A stretch of DNA of 64,000 nucleotides, taken from the NCBI GenBank assembly GCA_002964805.2, contig PUDQ02000001.1, forward strand, positions 620,001 through 684,000, read 5' to 3'. Shown in pieces: positions 35,101-47,586 of the stretch (its first letter is position 1; every line of letters starts with the position of its first letter). The DNA comes from Trametes villosa. Its lineage: Eukaryota > Basidiomycota > Agaricomycetes > Polyporales > Polyporaceae. Position numbers and translations under genes: made by a program. The notes under the pieces were generated by a model. It searched no databases, had not been told where the DNA came from, and saw nothing but the letters and a program-made list of their open reading frames with translations.

Positions 35101-38100
35101 ATCTCCACTGTCGCGCCGTCAGCAAACGTGCGCCCAAACTCATCACAGGAATTTCTTACATGAGTCGCAGGGCGCTCTGCCAACTCGAGAACAGCGTTGA
35201 CCTGTTCGGAGGCACGATAAGCGATACGGAAGACGGAAGAAAGTAAGGAAACACACCGTCTCCGCGTATCTCTGGTTCCTGAGTACAACACGAGCTTCTG
35301 TCTTAGATCGAGCTTCCTGCAGGATCCGCGGGTCGACAAGTGTCACCGAAAACTCCTGCCGCAGCTCGCCCAGCGCGCGAAGGACACCCGGGATATCTTC
35401 GATGAACGCATCTGTGTGGCAAGACTCCTCATTGAGATACACAAGGGCGTCTTGCGCGACGTTTCCAACGAGTTTCTGCACAGAGGGCTAGATATGCGGT
35501 GTCAACATCCAAGCCACCAGCTTGAATCACTGGAGCCGTACCTTCTCTTCGTGCTGGCAGTTCAGTAGAGCCACGAGATACTGGCCGTGGAAGTTGATGT
35601 CTATAATATTACCTTCAGTTACGGGAGCTAAGCTAGTGGCAAGTTATCTTACCTGCGAGCGCGTACGCAGCCGTCCCCTTGTTCCAGAGAATGTACAGCG
35701 CGCCCTTCATGCGGTCCGGGTCGTTCTTCTTCTCCAGCGCACGGATCACATACGGAAGTGTGAACCTCGTCGACCGGACAAAGTACTGGGCAACAATCGT
35801 CAGCTTACTGCGCCATAACCCGGTGGAGCTTTACTTACCCCGCATGCATTGTGAACAACCGCCTGGGCGTGTCTGTTGACCCGAAGCCTGTCAGCTAACC
35901 GAGGTGTCCAGCTTAGCTGTGTCATACCTCCGCACTCTCGTGTACGGCGAGAGCGACATCTCGATGAGGTCTTCAAGGAGTTGGTCGTCCAACGCATCTC
36001 GCCTGCGGTACAATGCGTGCATGTAAAGCCGTCCAGCATTGTAGACCTGCGCGCGCTTCAGGAACACCACGCGCGAGTTCTCCCTCTGCTTCGGCCAGAC
36101 ACGGTTGGAGCTATAGCGCAGAGGGTTAGATATGACATCGCCGTCCGTATGACAACACTTACTCCCGAGCCTGCCGATAAGCCTTCGTCAAACTCTCGAA
36201 GTTGCTCCGCGTGATCGCATACTCAAGTAGGTACACGTCGATGGCCCGCGACACGCCGATGACGGCGTCGATGTGATCCTCGCCCTCGCTCTCCCTGTGC
36301 AGGACGTCAGCAGCGCGGTGAACGATCTGGCCGAACCGCAGTCGGTGCGCGGCGGCGCGCTGATACTGTGGGTCGCTCGGGTCCGTGAGCACGAAGCCCG
36401 CCTTGACGTCGAGCGGCGTGACGAGCAGCTCGGGCACCTCGACCTCTGCGTTCAGACACGGGTTCGCGACGTCCTTCGCGCCCTGCAGGAGGAACGTCGG
36501 CAGGCCGCCCCACACGGAACGCGCCGCATGGAGGTACCTAGTAGCGGGGTTAGCCCAGAGTCTGAGTTCGCGCCCTAGACTCTACACGCACCGGCAGAAG
36601 TCGTTCCGCGAGACGCTATCCCATTTCCCGACGGTCTCGAGCAGCGCCTCGACCTTGTCGAGCGCAGGCGCAGCGATCGTGTCCAGGATCTCGAGCACGA
36701 ACTCGACCTCGTCACGCGTCGGCACTGTGCGCAGCGCCCGTCAGCTTCGCGATGCCGCTGCGCTCCCGGGGTGGGGGTTACGTACCGTGCCACACGACGT
36801 GCACGTCGTCCGCGTCATACATCTTGCCCCATTCGCTTGTTAGGTTTCGGTTGAACTCTGGCGGGGGGCAATACATTCGGGTAAGTGCTACGATAATACC
36901 ACCGCAGACGTCCGCCGAACCTGGCGCGTCCCACTCATCGGGGTTCACGTAACGCGCGTTGAGCGTGTAGATCGTCGCGGCCGAATGCAGGATGCGGTTG
37001 ATTAGGCGGCCAGTGCCAGTGTACCCGCGCTCGCTCTTCGTCTTCTCCACCAGAAGTGCCATGAGGCCGAGCAGCTGATCCTTGTATTTCAGGGTCTATG
37101 AGGGAATCGGTCAGAAATCGGCACGGTACGCAAAACTACCACAATCTTACCGTCGCGCCGCCGTACCCAAAGCAGCCGCGGAGGATGGACATGTCTAGAT
37201 CCCAAGTCAGCGACCGCAGTTGCAAGGACATCACTGTACGTACTCCAGTGCAACGTCGTGTCCGACGGTACCGCCTCGTGCGTCGAGGTCGTGCGGATGC
37301 TCGACGCGCCATGCTTGAGCTCCTCCTGAATCTGCGCGATACAGAACGGGAGGAAGCGATCGACCGTCTTCTCGGGACGCGCACGGGCGAGACAGGACAC
37401 GAGCTGGCCGAACGCGCGCACGGCGTTCGACTTGGCGTTCGTGCTCGCGTACTCGTAGACGAGCTTGAGCACCAGGTCGAAGAGCGAGTCCGACAGGTGT
37501 AGGCACACGGTGTCGAGTGCCCCCTTGATCGCCTTGAGGACCGCCTCCTCCATCTTGCCGCCGGTCGTGCCCTTCTTACCACCCTCTTCAGGGAGGTTCT
37601 CGAAGAGGGCAAGTACGCGTCGGAAGAGCGAAGTCACCCAATCCGCCCAGGCAGCAGTGCTTTCGCGCGCGAGCGCCCGTTCCTCCTCACGGCTAAGTGT
37701 AGGCATACCGGGTTCGTCAACGCCGGAGGGAAGGTACTGCTGATTGTCCGGGTCGACGTCCATGCTGTCCGCGGGCGCATCGCTGGAGAGGTCCACGCCG
37801 ACCTGGTGCATCGAGACGTCGGCGATCTTGATATGCTGTATGACCGACGTAATGAACATCGTCGCGCAGATCGTCTTGACAGGATCGTTCTATGGGAATA
37901 AGTTCAATTAAACCATGCATCCCGCGGAGATTCCCTTGGTGCTTACTAGGTCAATGCCGGGGATGCACAGCTCCAGCAGCGGAACGATGTGCTTCTGCCC
38001 GCCGAGATAGATCTTCTCGCTCACGAGCGGGAGCGCGACGGCCGACAGCATCGTCATGACTGACGTGGTCCGGTGAGTCTCGTTGACCACCTCGAGTCCG

Positions 38101-40030
38101 CTGTAAGCGCGCTCGAGGATTTCCGGCATCACAAGCGCAGGCTCAAGGAGCGCCATGGCACGGATGGCTGCCTGCGAGTAGCTGATGGTGAACGGATCCT
38201 TGGAGAACATGGACAGTAGCACTGGAGTCCGCAGGATGAGGATGAAATTCCGACGAATCTCGGGCGTCAGACGCCGCGTCTATATGGTATGTGAGGTTGG
38301 GATTCATGTAGCCGTGGCAGAGGACATACCACTGGCGTCTTGCAGTGAGACTGTTGCTCTTCTTTCCACCTCTTCGAGAACTCGGCCATTAGGCGTTGGA
38401 CGAAGTGGGTCAGCTAACGATGCAAGGTCAATTGTCTGGTCATCTACGGAGAGCTGATCTGCTTACGTTCAGACTCCAGATACCGTAGTTGGAAGGGTGG
38501 AAGAACGACTCGACGCTCGTAACAAGCTTGTCCAGGGAGTCGAGAGCTCTCGAGCCGGCAACGAACCCTTCGGAAGAAGGCACGCCGCCGTTCCTACCGT
38601 TGTCGCGGACCGGCCCATCTAGTGACAGTGAGTATACGATCAGCTTCGCGAGGGCACCTGCGTAAACATGTCAGCTAGCCTTCAGCAGCTTCGGCTACTC
38701 GAAGCACATACTGCTTCGGTTGATCAGCTTCTTGATCCGTAGGGATTGTTTGTCGGCCATGCTGTCGGCATGCCCGGCGGTAGTGCTCGCACCCTATGCG
38801 ACATTAGCGATGCTTCACGCAAGCCTGTCGCACGGTCGACATACCCTCGTTGCACCGACAGGCACGTCTATACCAGGGTATGTCAGCAGCTGCGAGTGTG
38901 CATACTCCATCCCAACTTACTCATTGACCCCAGCGTCTTGCCAATCAGGAACGTCCACTCGGCCTCGCTCCAGATGCCTACGGTCTTCCACTCTGCAGTA
39001 CCTTCCGGGCCGTATTCACTGAACTGTCCTGCGATGTGCTCTTCTGACAACTCTCCGCACAGCTCGATGAACCTGTCGTCTATGACGGAGGAGTTGAACG
39101 CCTCCCATAGCTTGAACACCATGGGCATGTATGTATGGCTGTGCGATGGTGGTAGGAATGATGTTAGGACGGGAACCATGGTGAGCACCGTCTACAGGAG
39201 CAGGGTAAGCCACCATAACTCTGTAGGTATCACTATGAGCATAACGTACGTCCTTTGTCAACATAGGCAGGAAAGTCGAGAACATCTCGGGGACCTCGCT
39301 GACGGGGAAGTATCGCCTGCATTGCTCCGCGACGAATAGGAGGATATTGACGACGTTCCGACTATCATACATTGTCAGTGGCAAACCTGACAATGAAACC
39401 CGAGTATACGTACGAAGAGTCATGCATCCTCTTCTTCGGCCAGAGCTCCTTCTGAAGCACACGCCACAAGGGTTGCCAGGGGAGCTGAAGATCTGCGGGG
39501 TCGAGCTTGCGCCGGCTGTCCGGCTTGTTGCAGATGAGGCGGGAGAGCATGTCTGCCCAGCTCCGCATAACGCGGGGCTCTATGCCAGGCACGAGACATA
39601 GCTCGAAGTAGACACGGGTGAGCTTGGCACGAATAGGCTTGGATATGGGGTAGCGCATGAGAAGCCAGCTACATGCCAAATACTGGTTGAGTAGGGGACC
39701 GCTGGGTAGCTGTGGCTGAACGCACCATTGGAGCATGCCATCCCAGGTAGTGAGGACGAGCCAGTTCTTGGTCTCGGCACAGATGCAGATACGTCCGACG
39801 ATGTGCTCAAGCTTCGCCTGCATTTCCTCCGGGGACTCGCACTTGTACGGGACGGCATTGAGGTAGGACTGGAGGGAGGCGCGCTGCTTCTCGAGCGAGC
39901 CGGGCGAGAGCGTACCGGACTCGGACGCAGGGGAATCGGGCACAGAGACGTCATCGTCCTCCATAGCTCCGAGGTCTCTGGCGACAAGTGAGAGAATGTC
40001 TAGACCGGCGAAGTTGTGCACACTGTCCAT
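32172..40030 (-). CDS. BLM10: proteasome activator BLM10/PA200, copy A (frame broken by a 46-bp duplication)
   Basis: HEAT-repeat cap that binds the 20S proteasome and opens its gate for ATP-independent degradation. Traced as 36 exons from ATG 40030 to TGA 32172; without the duplication they code 1987 residues, a normal family length. Exon starts include 39414-40030, 37947-38279, 37244-37889, 36163-36537, 34387-34689, 32793-33002, 32236-32317 and a last exon of 8 nt at 32172-32179. Blocks: LQLPWQPLWRVLQKELWPKK, SILRGCFGYGGAT, FWENLL then EQLVDRDPRRTAPLVKW, and FKKTHQDTWHKDQ near the end. The final exon makes the C-terminus SYYA, the hydrophobic-Tyr-X motif that docks in the 20S alpha ring. 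In exon 22 an imperfect tandem duplication (34567-34669) shifts the frame and gives TGA at 34620-34622, after about 1431 codons, so the docking end would be lost. All other joints keep phase, suggesting a recent lesion, an allele or an assembly error. TATA box at 40102-40109. Confidence 0.88.
34567..34669. repeat. imperfect tandem duplication inside BLM10 copy A exon 22
   Basis: Plus-strand unit 34567-34623 (57 nt) is followed directly by 34624-34669 (46 nt). The two are identical except that the second lacks 11 nt (ACCCCTTCACC at 34582-34592). On the minus strand the short unit comes first and shifts the reading frame. A full 57-nt unit would have been frame-neutral (19 codons), so an in-frame duplication followed by an 11-nt deletion explains the break. 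Confidence 0.95.
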
Positions 40031-40441
40031 TGTGGCGGGCGTGAGCGGTTGGGAGCAGCGTGGTGTATGTGGGAACGGGCGGCGACTGACCTGCGTGTGT
40101 GATTATATGCTGCTCGAGGGGCTTACGAGTCTATGGCTGACGCGTACAGGGACCGCAGCTGGTGGTCCGGGACAAGATGCGGGTGGCTGAGGGTGAGCGA
40201 GAGCGGTGTCCTGGGCTGCACTGACTGACGCAGGCGACGCGTACCCACCCCGGACTCGCTGTGAAGCGCCCATATGACCCTACGCGTCGCATTCCACGTG
40301 CACTCCCTGCCCGATCCGATCGCGAGGGCGCGATCGAGCGGTTCGGCGCGTCGCGAGTGTGCCGCGGCTCTGTCCAGGCTGCCTCCTCCTCCTCCCGCCG
40401 CGCCCAAGCCCGTCTTGCTCTGAACTACCACCACCACAACG
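40031..40441. promoter_or_regulatory. divergent promoter region, BLM10-A / AIM18
   Basis: 411 bp between two divergent ATGs. A TATA-like ATATAATC lies at 40102-40109 on the minus strand for BLM10-A. The AIM18 side is pyrimidine-rich (CTCCTCCTCCTCC near 40382). Confidence 0.5.
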
Positions 40442-41506
40442 ATGAGCTGGTTACAACAACGACTCGCACGCACCGCTGTGCAGGGCTGCCGCGCGTTCTC
40501 TGCCTCTGCGTCCTCACGGCTCGGCTCGCGCTCCATTGCTCTTGCAAGGACAGCAGCACACCAACAGAAGTCATTCGTGTCTTCTCCACTCTTCTGGGGT
40601 GCTGCCTTTGCTGCCGTTACTGGTTTCACGTACAAGTCGACTGTTCATCTTGATGCCGAGGCACCACCCGCACCCGCCGAGGCAGAAGAGACCCGTGGTA
40701 TGTCCTGCGTATGGTATACTTGCGCGTACTCACCGCTAGTCCAGTTGACCCGGCCACTTCTATCGCGTTCCCAAAGACACTGAAGATTCAGTCGAAGACG
40801 CCTTTGCCAACCTTCACCCTCATGGGGGTTGGTGTGCGCACTGTCTCCTTCCTCGGCATCAAGGTGTACTCCGTAGGGTTCTACGCCGACCTCTCCAGCC
40901 CGAAACTCGCGGCGGTACGATTTGTGCCCGAACTATGCGAGTCTCAATCTCACCTCCTGCGCAGATACCGCAAGACGCGACGCCAGATGAGAAGATTGAA
41001 TACATTGTCAAGAACTCCGCTTGTGTATTGCGCATTAGTGAGTGTTCGGTGTGTGTCAAGAGACGCTTCGCAATGGCTTACCTAATGTGTTAGTCCCCAC
41101 ACGATCTACCTCGTACAGCCACTTGAGGGACGGATTCATGCGCGCTCTGCAAGCACGCCAGATTCTGTGCAAGCAGCGTGGACAAATCACCCCCGACGAG
41201 GAGCTCGCGATCCAGTCACCTCTGCGGAAGCTGAAGTCTATGTTCCCGAACACTCCCCTCGGAAAGCACTCCCCGCTGGATATCCTCATCACCGAGCCGA
41301 CCCCCAAGCAGCCCCGGAATCTGATCGTCCGCGACCTCGGCTCCGTCCAGAGCGACTGGCTCGCGCGTGAGTTCGTCCTAACGTACTTCGAGGGCAAGGG
41401 CATCAGTCCACCAGTGAGCTTTCCTCTCCCTTTTGTTCAGCTATCTCAAACTAACTCGACGCAGCTTAAGGACTCCGTAGTTGAGTTTGTCAAGGAGAAC
41501 CTCTGA
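40442..41506 (+). CDS. AIM18: AIM18-like mitochondrial chalcone-isomerase-fold protein
   Basis: Member of the chalcone-isomerase-like family found in fungal mitochondria; molecular role poorly known. Exons 40442-40697, 40745-40914, 40965-41037, 41094-41413, 41465-41506 code 286 residues. The N-terminal ~45 residues (MSWLQQRLARTAVQGCRAFS) form a mitochondrial presequence, followed by a likely membrane anchor (SSPLFWGAAFAAVTGFTY). The fold region has the block FTLMGVGVRTVSFLGIKVYS and then YSVGFYADL, typical of the CHI family, and SHLRDGFMRALQAR. Phases agree at every intron. It is divergent from BLM10-A and followed 313 bp later by TIM21 on the same strand. Confidence 0.85.
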
Positions 41507-41819
41507 TTTCGGACGCCCGTCCGATACCATACATGTACCAGTAGCCTAGACCGCTCGGATAATCACATCGTTAACTTACTGCGACTTTGTTGTCCCGTCG
41601 TGCCGCTTTGTTGTATTCGCGCCCCATCGACAAGTTGCTGCTGACCGCAATGTATGTACTTTCCGGGCAGCTGCTAGCAGACTTCGGACGAACGTGCCGG
41701 TAAGCGGCGTACTGACGCGCCTCGGAAACGCACGTGGCCGTCCCCGCGTCGAAGATCGAGCTCAAGCTTCTGCGCTCAGGCTCTCAGCAGACCCTCGCTC
41801 TGCCGCCGCCGGGCCCACC
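41507..41819. other. AIM18 3' flank and TIM21 promoter
   Basis: 313 bp without coding signal between two head-to-tail mitochondrial genes. Confidence 0.5.
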
Positions 41820-43211
41820 ATGACTCTCCCTCACACACGATCCGCCGTGCATTTCGCACTGCGACTCTGCAAGTCTTCGGCGCGACCTGTGCGCATCACC
41901 ATCTTCCCGCGGACGTACGCCACGCACGCGCAGAACGCAAATGTCAACCCTCTCGGGAACGGCGCGTCGGGCAGCAAGCCCACCTCTGCGTCTTTGCTCT
42001 CTAGTGCTCTCGACCAGCGGCAGCGGAGCTCGCGTAGGGAGGACTCAGCTGGCCCGTTTCAGTTGGGTATCACCCCGCAGCGGGCGGACGAGGTGCCCCC
42101 CGAGAAGAAGTGGTCAGAGTTGAGCGCGGGTGGGAAAGGTGCGTTTTCGCTTCGGTGGATTGCGCGGGTTGCAAAGAGAAACTGAATGGTATGCCTGGGC
42201 GTGTCGTAGTGATGCGGACGACGGCGCGGACGACAAACCTAGCGGTCATCCTTGCCGGTGCAGGCCTTTCGATCGTGCTCATTTACGCCCTTACGTCCGA
42301 GCTTTTCTCGCGGAACTCTCCTACGGTGCTGTACAACAAGGCATGCGACCTCATCCAAGCGTCTCCTCAGGTATGCACCTCCTCTACCTTATAACTGGTT
42401 CGGTGCTCACATGGGTTGTGGGAGCAGGTACGCCAGTACCTGCAGGAGCCGCTCGTCTTCCACAACCACCCGCCGACCGTCTCCCGCCCGCGGCACCGAA
42501 ACCACTACGTCTCCTCGCAGATCTTCGTCGACTCCCAGGGCCGCGAACACATGCTTCTCAACTTCTACGTCCAGGGCAGGGCGCCGGGATCCGCCCCTGC
42601 GCCCGCGGATGCCGACGAAGGCTTCTTTGCGCGCAGCGTGCGGAACGCGCAGGAGAAGGTCGGCGCGCTGCAGGCGATGTCGTGGGAGGAGGTCAAGGAC
42701 GACGTTGAGCGGCGGGCGGAGGGCGTGCTGGAGATGGGGAGGGGCGTGTTCCGGTTCTTGAGCGGGGAGGAGGTTGCGCGGGCGAAACCCCCGCCGATGC
42801 CGGTGCAGGAGCGCAAGGAGGTGCAGGAGAAGAAGGGCTGGCTTGGGTCCGTGACGGGCTTGTTCTCGGGGATCAAGGGCACGTCGCGGAACGCTGCGGG
42901 ATCTGCATCGGAGGCCTGGAACGGCCCTGCGTTCACCGAGGGTGAGGTCCATGCAGACCTCGTCATGGTATGTGCTTGCGAATTTGGCGAAGGATCTGCG
43001 CTGATGTCGCTGGTTACCCAGAACGATCAAGGATACTACGACTTCCGTTACTTGCTCATTGACATGCCGAGTGAGTTGGATGCTCGCATTTCCGCGCTCT
43101 CACACTAACACCTCTCTGCCAGACTCCAACACAAGGAATCCGCGCCGAGTATTTGTCCACAGATCGGAGGGTGTGCGAGAGACAGAGCCGATTGTGCGAT
43201 GGTACCGGTGA
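41820..43211 (+). CDS. TIM21: mitochondrial import inner membrane translocase subunit TIM21
   Basis: Inner-membrane TIM23-complex subunit that contacts TOM22 on the intermembrane-space side and helps lateral sorting. Exons 41820-42138, 42210-42370, 42428-42967, 43022-43070, 43123-43211 code 385 residues. Presequence at the N-terminus (RITIFPRTYATHAQ). KVMRTTARTTNLAVILAGAG leads into the single membrane span at about 116-136, then SELFSRNSPTVLYNKACD and LVFHNHPPTVSRPRHRNHYV, all TIM21 signatures. The segment at about 215-300 is a longer charged insert than in yeast. The end DQGYYDFRYLLIDMP plus RRVFVHRSEGV matches the conserved C-terminal strands. Confidence 0.92.
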
Positions 43212-43392
43212 TCGCGGCTGTAATCTCAGCCCCTCTCAGGCGTTCCAGCACAAGCACCTACTTTATGTCACTCGTAGTTCACTCACCGCTCATACTGTCG
43301 AGGGCACGGTTGGGGTATATGACCGTTGTACATGTATCGGATGCTAATACAATACAGATGCGAAGCGTCCAGAGTTGCGGTGGGCTCGATGC

Positions 43393-43960
43393 TTATTCTC
43401 CAAAGAGCTTCTGCACACGCTTCAGTATGGAGTCCTTGTTGGGGTCTGCTTGGGTTGTGAGTGGAGAGAATACACCGCAAGGATAGGCACGAACCGTATG
43501 GGTGGTCCTTGGAGGGTATCTCGAGTAGCGCCGGGAATGCTTCCTGGTACTTGTCGACCATGGGGCGAATCTTCTCAGCGACCTGGAATGGACACAGTCA
43601 ACGGATGTCATAGCGCATACAGCCAAGCTCACGTACATGCTGGTTAATGAGCAGAATCGCAATATCCTTCCGCTGGGTGAACTCCTCGAAGGCGGCCTCA
43701 ATGACTGGTACGTTCGTCTCTAGAGGTGTGGATGTCAGGCTAAACCCGCCGTCTCGAGATTTTGTAGGCTTTCCACATACTAGAGTCGACTACAAGGAAA
43801 TTCTTCTTCTGGTTTTGACCGACGTTGCCAATACCTGCCAGGAGCATGCCCGTTACCGTGTCCTGGCACACGGTCAGCGTGCATACACACGGTCAAGGAA
43901 GTTACACACCTCATCGCCAATCACGGCGAGGAGATTCCTCTCCTGCTGAGCCGCCGCCAT
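43393..43960 (-). CDS. VMA7: V-type H+-ATPase subunit F
   Basis: V1-sector stalk subunit of the vacuolar proton pump. Five exons (43910-43960, 43781-43862, 43637-43719, 43495-43582, 43393-43445) code 118 residues, the usual length. Diagnostic stretches: [54 protein letters not shown] and [20 protein letters not shown]. All splice joints are GT-AG with matching phase. It converges with TIM21 and shares a 232-bp upstream region with the divergent ecdysoneless homologue. Confidence 0.93.
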
Positions 43961-44192
43961 CGTGTTCGGTGACAAGGTCGCTGGTGGTCAAGTCGTGCTC
44001 GCCGAACGCCTCGACGGCGGCGCAGTTCCGCGAAAGGCAGGTGCGTCGCACCACGTGATATGACGCGGTCGGAAGATCGAGATCTGCGTAGCTTGCGCTT
44101 TTCGCGCTTATTCACCTTCTCCCTCCTTCGACGCTCGCACTCTTGTACTCGCTGCTCAGACTGGGAGTAAACACTACGAACAAACTGCAAGG
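43961..44192. promoter_or_regulatory. shared divergent promoter, VMA7 / ECD homologue
   Basis: 232 bp between opposite ATGs (43960 minus, 44193 plus). No convincing TATA box on either strand. Confidence 0.45.
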
Positions 44193-47100
44193 ATGGTGTC
44201 TGTCAACGACATCTTCAACCGCCCTCCGACCATCTCGGAGGACACCCTCCAGTACACCCTCTACCTCCCCCAGCATCAGACCGATCGCGTCTCTGCCACT
44301 ACCTTGGCCACGCTCATGCTGGAATATACGCAAACACTGCTGCCGGAGCACCTATGGCACCGGGACTCCTTTGAACTCAAGGTCGCACCCGATCCGGAGG
44401 GGGATAAGGATTCGTGGGTGCTCGAGGGGAGAATGCGCGTCGGGGACTGCATAGACGATGAATGGTGTGCCGTCTGGCTCCTCCGCGAAATCAGCCGCAA
44501 GTGGGACGTTGCCGTCAGGTATGTTGCTATGTCTGATTCGTGGGAAACATGCTCATGTCGGTGGAAGTGTTTGGGACTCGGACGGGGAGTTTCTGCTCAT
44601 CGAAGCTGCGGAAGTGCTGCCCACTTGGGTCACCCCCACAAATGCGGAGAACAGGGTACGTGCATCTCTCCATCTGTATCACACCGCTATTCACCAGGGA
44701 TACCAGGTCTGGATCCATAACTCCCACCTCCACCTCGTCCCGCTCTCACACGTCTCTCCACCGTCTAGCCAAACTCGCCGGCGCCGGTACCTGCCTCATC
44801 AAGGAGAGGATGAGGATGAATTTCATGAAAACGAGGATGAGGATGATTTTATAACGGCTACCGACGCCGTGGAGCTCGTCCGCGATCCCCTCATCCAAAC
44901 AACCGCTCCGAAGGAAGTAGAGCAGGTCGTGTGGAAACGCGTCTCCGGGTATGCCACCTCCCTCCTCTCATCTGAACGAACGCACTCATGGATTGCGGTC
45001 AGATATCCAGCAGCTTCGCGTCAGCATCTTCACATCACGAAAGCATACTTACCGGCTGACGTCGCGAAGGCGCTTTCCGCCAATCCCCCACTGGTGCAAA
45101 AGGCGGTGGAGGCGTTCTACACGCGCGATGCCCTGCAGCTCCGCGTACGTGCTTCCCATAGGGTTACCAGTTCACTTGCTCATACGACTACAGGCTGCAC
45201 AGAAAATGGCTCGCTTTCCGCCTGAGCCGTCGGCACTTACATCCGTCAAGATGACGCGCACGGCGTACGCCCAACTCGTCGGCCAGAAGTTCCACCCACC
45301 GAAGGTGTTTGGCCGGTGGTCGGAGAAAGAAGGGTCCAAGGAGTGGCGCTGGAGGGACGTCGGCATGAAGATCGTCAGTGCCCATATTCTTCGGCTTGAG
45401 GTAGTTTGGCTGACGATTGCACGCCCAGGCCTGTGGTTTCGAGATGCTGTACCAGGAGAGTAAGAACCGCAAAGAGGCGCTTTCTGCGAACTTTGACGGC
45501 TCCCCGGAGTCCGTGAGTGTTTCGCCTTCTATCAGTTTCGGGGAATATGCGAGCTAATGGCGCCATAGATGGAGGCTCTCAAAGACAACCTGCGCCGGAA
45601 TGCCGAGTACACTGAGTACATCAAGCGTCTCACCACTGCGGGTTACTTCAAAGGAGAGCTACAAGGCTCCCAGCAATGGACGGTCCTCGAGAACCAAGCT
45701 GCGTCCGCGTTTGTCGCCGCCCGCAAAGACGAGTGAGTACATCGATACTCTCCATGTAAACATGCCCACTGACACACACGATAGTGACGCATCCAGACCG
45801 TCGTTCGCGACCGTCGTGCAGGGAGCCCTCAGCCAATATACGGAAGATCGGGGGCTACCGTTAGGCGAGGAAGATTCGGACGAGTGGCTAAATGTCGACG
45901 CCGCCGAGTTCGACGCCATGCTCGAAAAGACGGCCGGTAGTAGCAGGGACAAGGACAAGGGCAAAGCCACCGGCGCTATGGAGGTGGACGCGTCGGAAGA
46001 CGAGGACGAGCGCGTCGCGAAGGCGCAGGCGGCGCGTCTGAAAGACCTTGCGAAGCAGGTGGAGGACTTCGTGGAAGGCGAAGGCGACCTCGAGGGCGCC
46101 CGTTTCGCTGAGTGAGTGCACCGTCTCGTACGATGGGCCGAGCTCACCTCTCGAATTTTTGATAGTGAAGCGTTCTCGGACGATGGGGATAGTGATGATA
46201 GCGACGAAAGAGGCGACGACGAGGATGCCATGGACGAGGATGAAGAGGAGGACGTGTCGGGCCCGGCTCCCTCCCAGCTCACCGAGGCAGAACGCAAGGC
46301 CCGGCAGGACGCGATGGACAAGCTCGTCCTGGCCCTCGACCCGTCCGAATACGGCGTAATGCCCCCCGTCTTCCACCAGAACTCGCAGCGCACTGCACCG
46401 GTCACGCTAGAGACGGAGATCCGCGACGAGCTCCTTTCTACCGGCGGCTCCGCCGGGTCTTCTCAGAGCGCGCGGGCGCGCCCCATCCGGCCCCCGATCC
46501 TCCCGCGCGACGAGTACGACGGCGTCGACTCTGACGACGAGACAGACGAGGAAGGGGACGAGGAAGACGAGGAAGACGACGAGGAGAATCCGCAGGTTGT
46601 CGGTGAGGTGGAAATCGACATGGCCGAAGAGGAAGAGGAGTTCATCGAGTTCGCTCGGCATGCGTTAGGGGTGAGTGATGAACAATGGGCAGACATCTTG
46701 AGGGAGCGAAGTGATCGAGGGGGTGCGTATTGTTTTGCTCTGCAACAAGTGGCGGTTGCTCATGGATATAGCTACGACAGCCTTCGTGCCTACTCGCACG
46801 ACTTCAATACCTAATACCGCCGCTAAATCCGCAGAGGCTGTCTCATCGCCGTCGCTGGAAAAGAACGATCCCCCTGTTGGCCCTAATCCGACACTAGATT
46901 CCTTCGAGGCTGTCATGCGAGCGATGGACGAACAGCTTGCGCACGGACGCGGACAATATTCTAGCAAACGCCCTCCGCCTGCGTCTAAATCGTCCGGTGG
47001 AAAGGGAAAGGAGAAGGACACGCGCGAAGCTGTTGACGAAGATAACATAGACATCGAGGCGGCCATGGCATCCGAACTTCGCGCCTCGCTCGATAAGGGC

Positions 47101-47259
47101 GGGGAGGAAGATGATGAAGATGCCGGGGAGGAAATCGATTACCAGCTCATCAAGAATTTCCTCGAAAGCTTCAAGAGTCAATCCGGCTTATCAGGTCCGG
47201 TCGGTAACCTCGTCGGACGGCTTCAGCAAGGATGGTCGCTTCCTAGAGACGAGTCGTAA
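44193..47259 (+). CDS. ecdysoneless/SGT1 homologue
   Basis: Member of the ECD family (fungal SGT1), linked in other organisms to splicing, transcription and cell-cycle control; exact role here is inferred. Exons 44193-44518, 44568-44655, 44707-45144, 45194-45373, 45429-45512, 45569-45732, 45785-46111, 46166-46722, 46781-47259 code 880 residues. Family blocks: DGEFLLIEAAEVLPTWVTP followed by NAENRVWIHNSHLHLVP, CGFEMLYQESKNRK and IKRLTTAGYFKGELQGSQQW. The central and C-terminal parts are strongly acidic (several Asp/Glu runs, 46166-46660), and the last third contains FEAVMRAMDEQL and IDYQLIKNFLESFKSQ, seen in family C-termini. All phases agree. Confidence 0.9.
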
Positions 47260-47586
47260 GGGAATATCGACGTGCGGGTATGGGTATAGCCCGTCACAGT
47301 AGATCCCGATAGATGCCATGTATATGGTGGGTCGAAGATCACGACGACGTAATCCGTGTTCCGATGAAAGTACCGAGGGATATACGCAGCAATACTGTTC
47401 CTGCATCGCGAGTAGATGAATGGCTTGGTCAGCTCAACCATTCCCATCTCTCAGACTGAGCCTCGCTCGACGACTATGTTTGCCAACAGTTGTATATGCG
47501 CATAGAGAACGTGGGTATGATAGGCTGTCAACCACCTGATAGATACTTTGAAATGCCGTACTGATACTCTGCGACCAGGCACTTCC
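47260..47586. other. convergent intergenic region; holds copy of a duplicated 3' flank
   Basis: No gene. 47503-47549 closely resembles 49461-49505, which lies at the same place downstream of the neighbouring paralogue. Confidence 0.6.
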
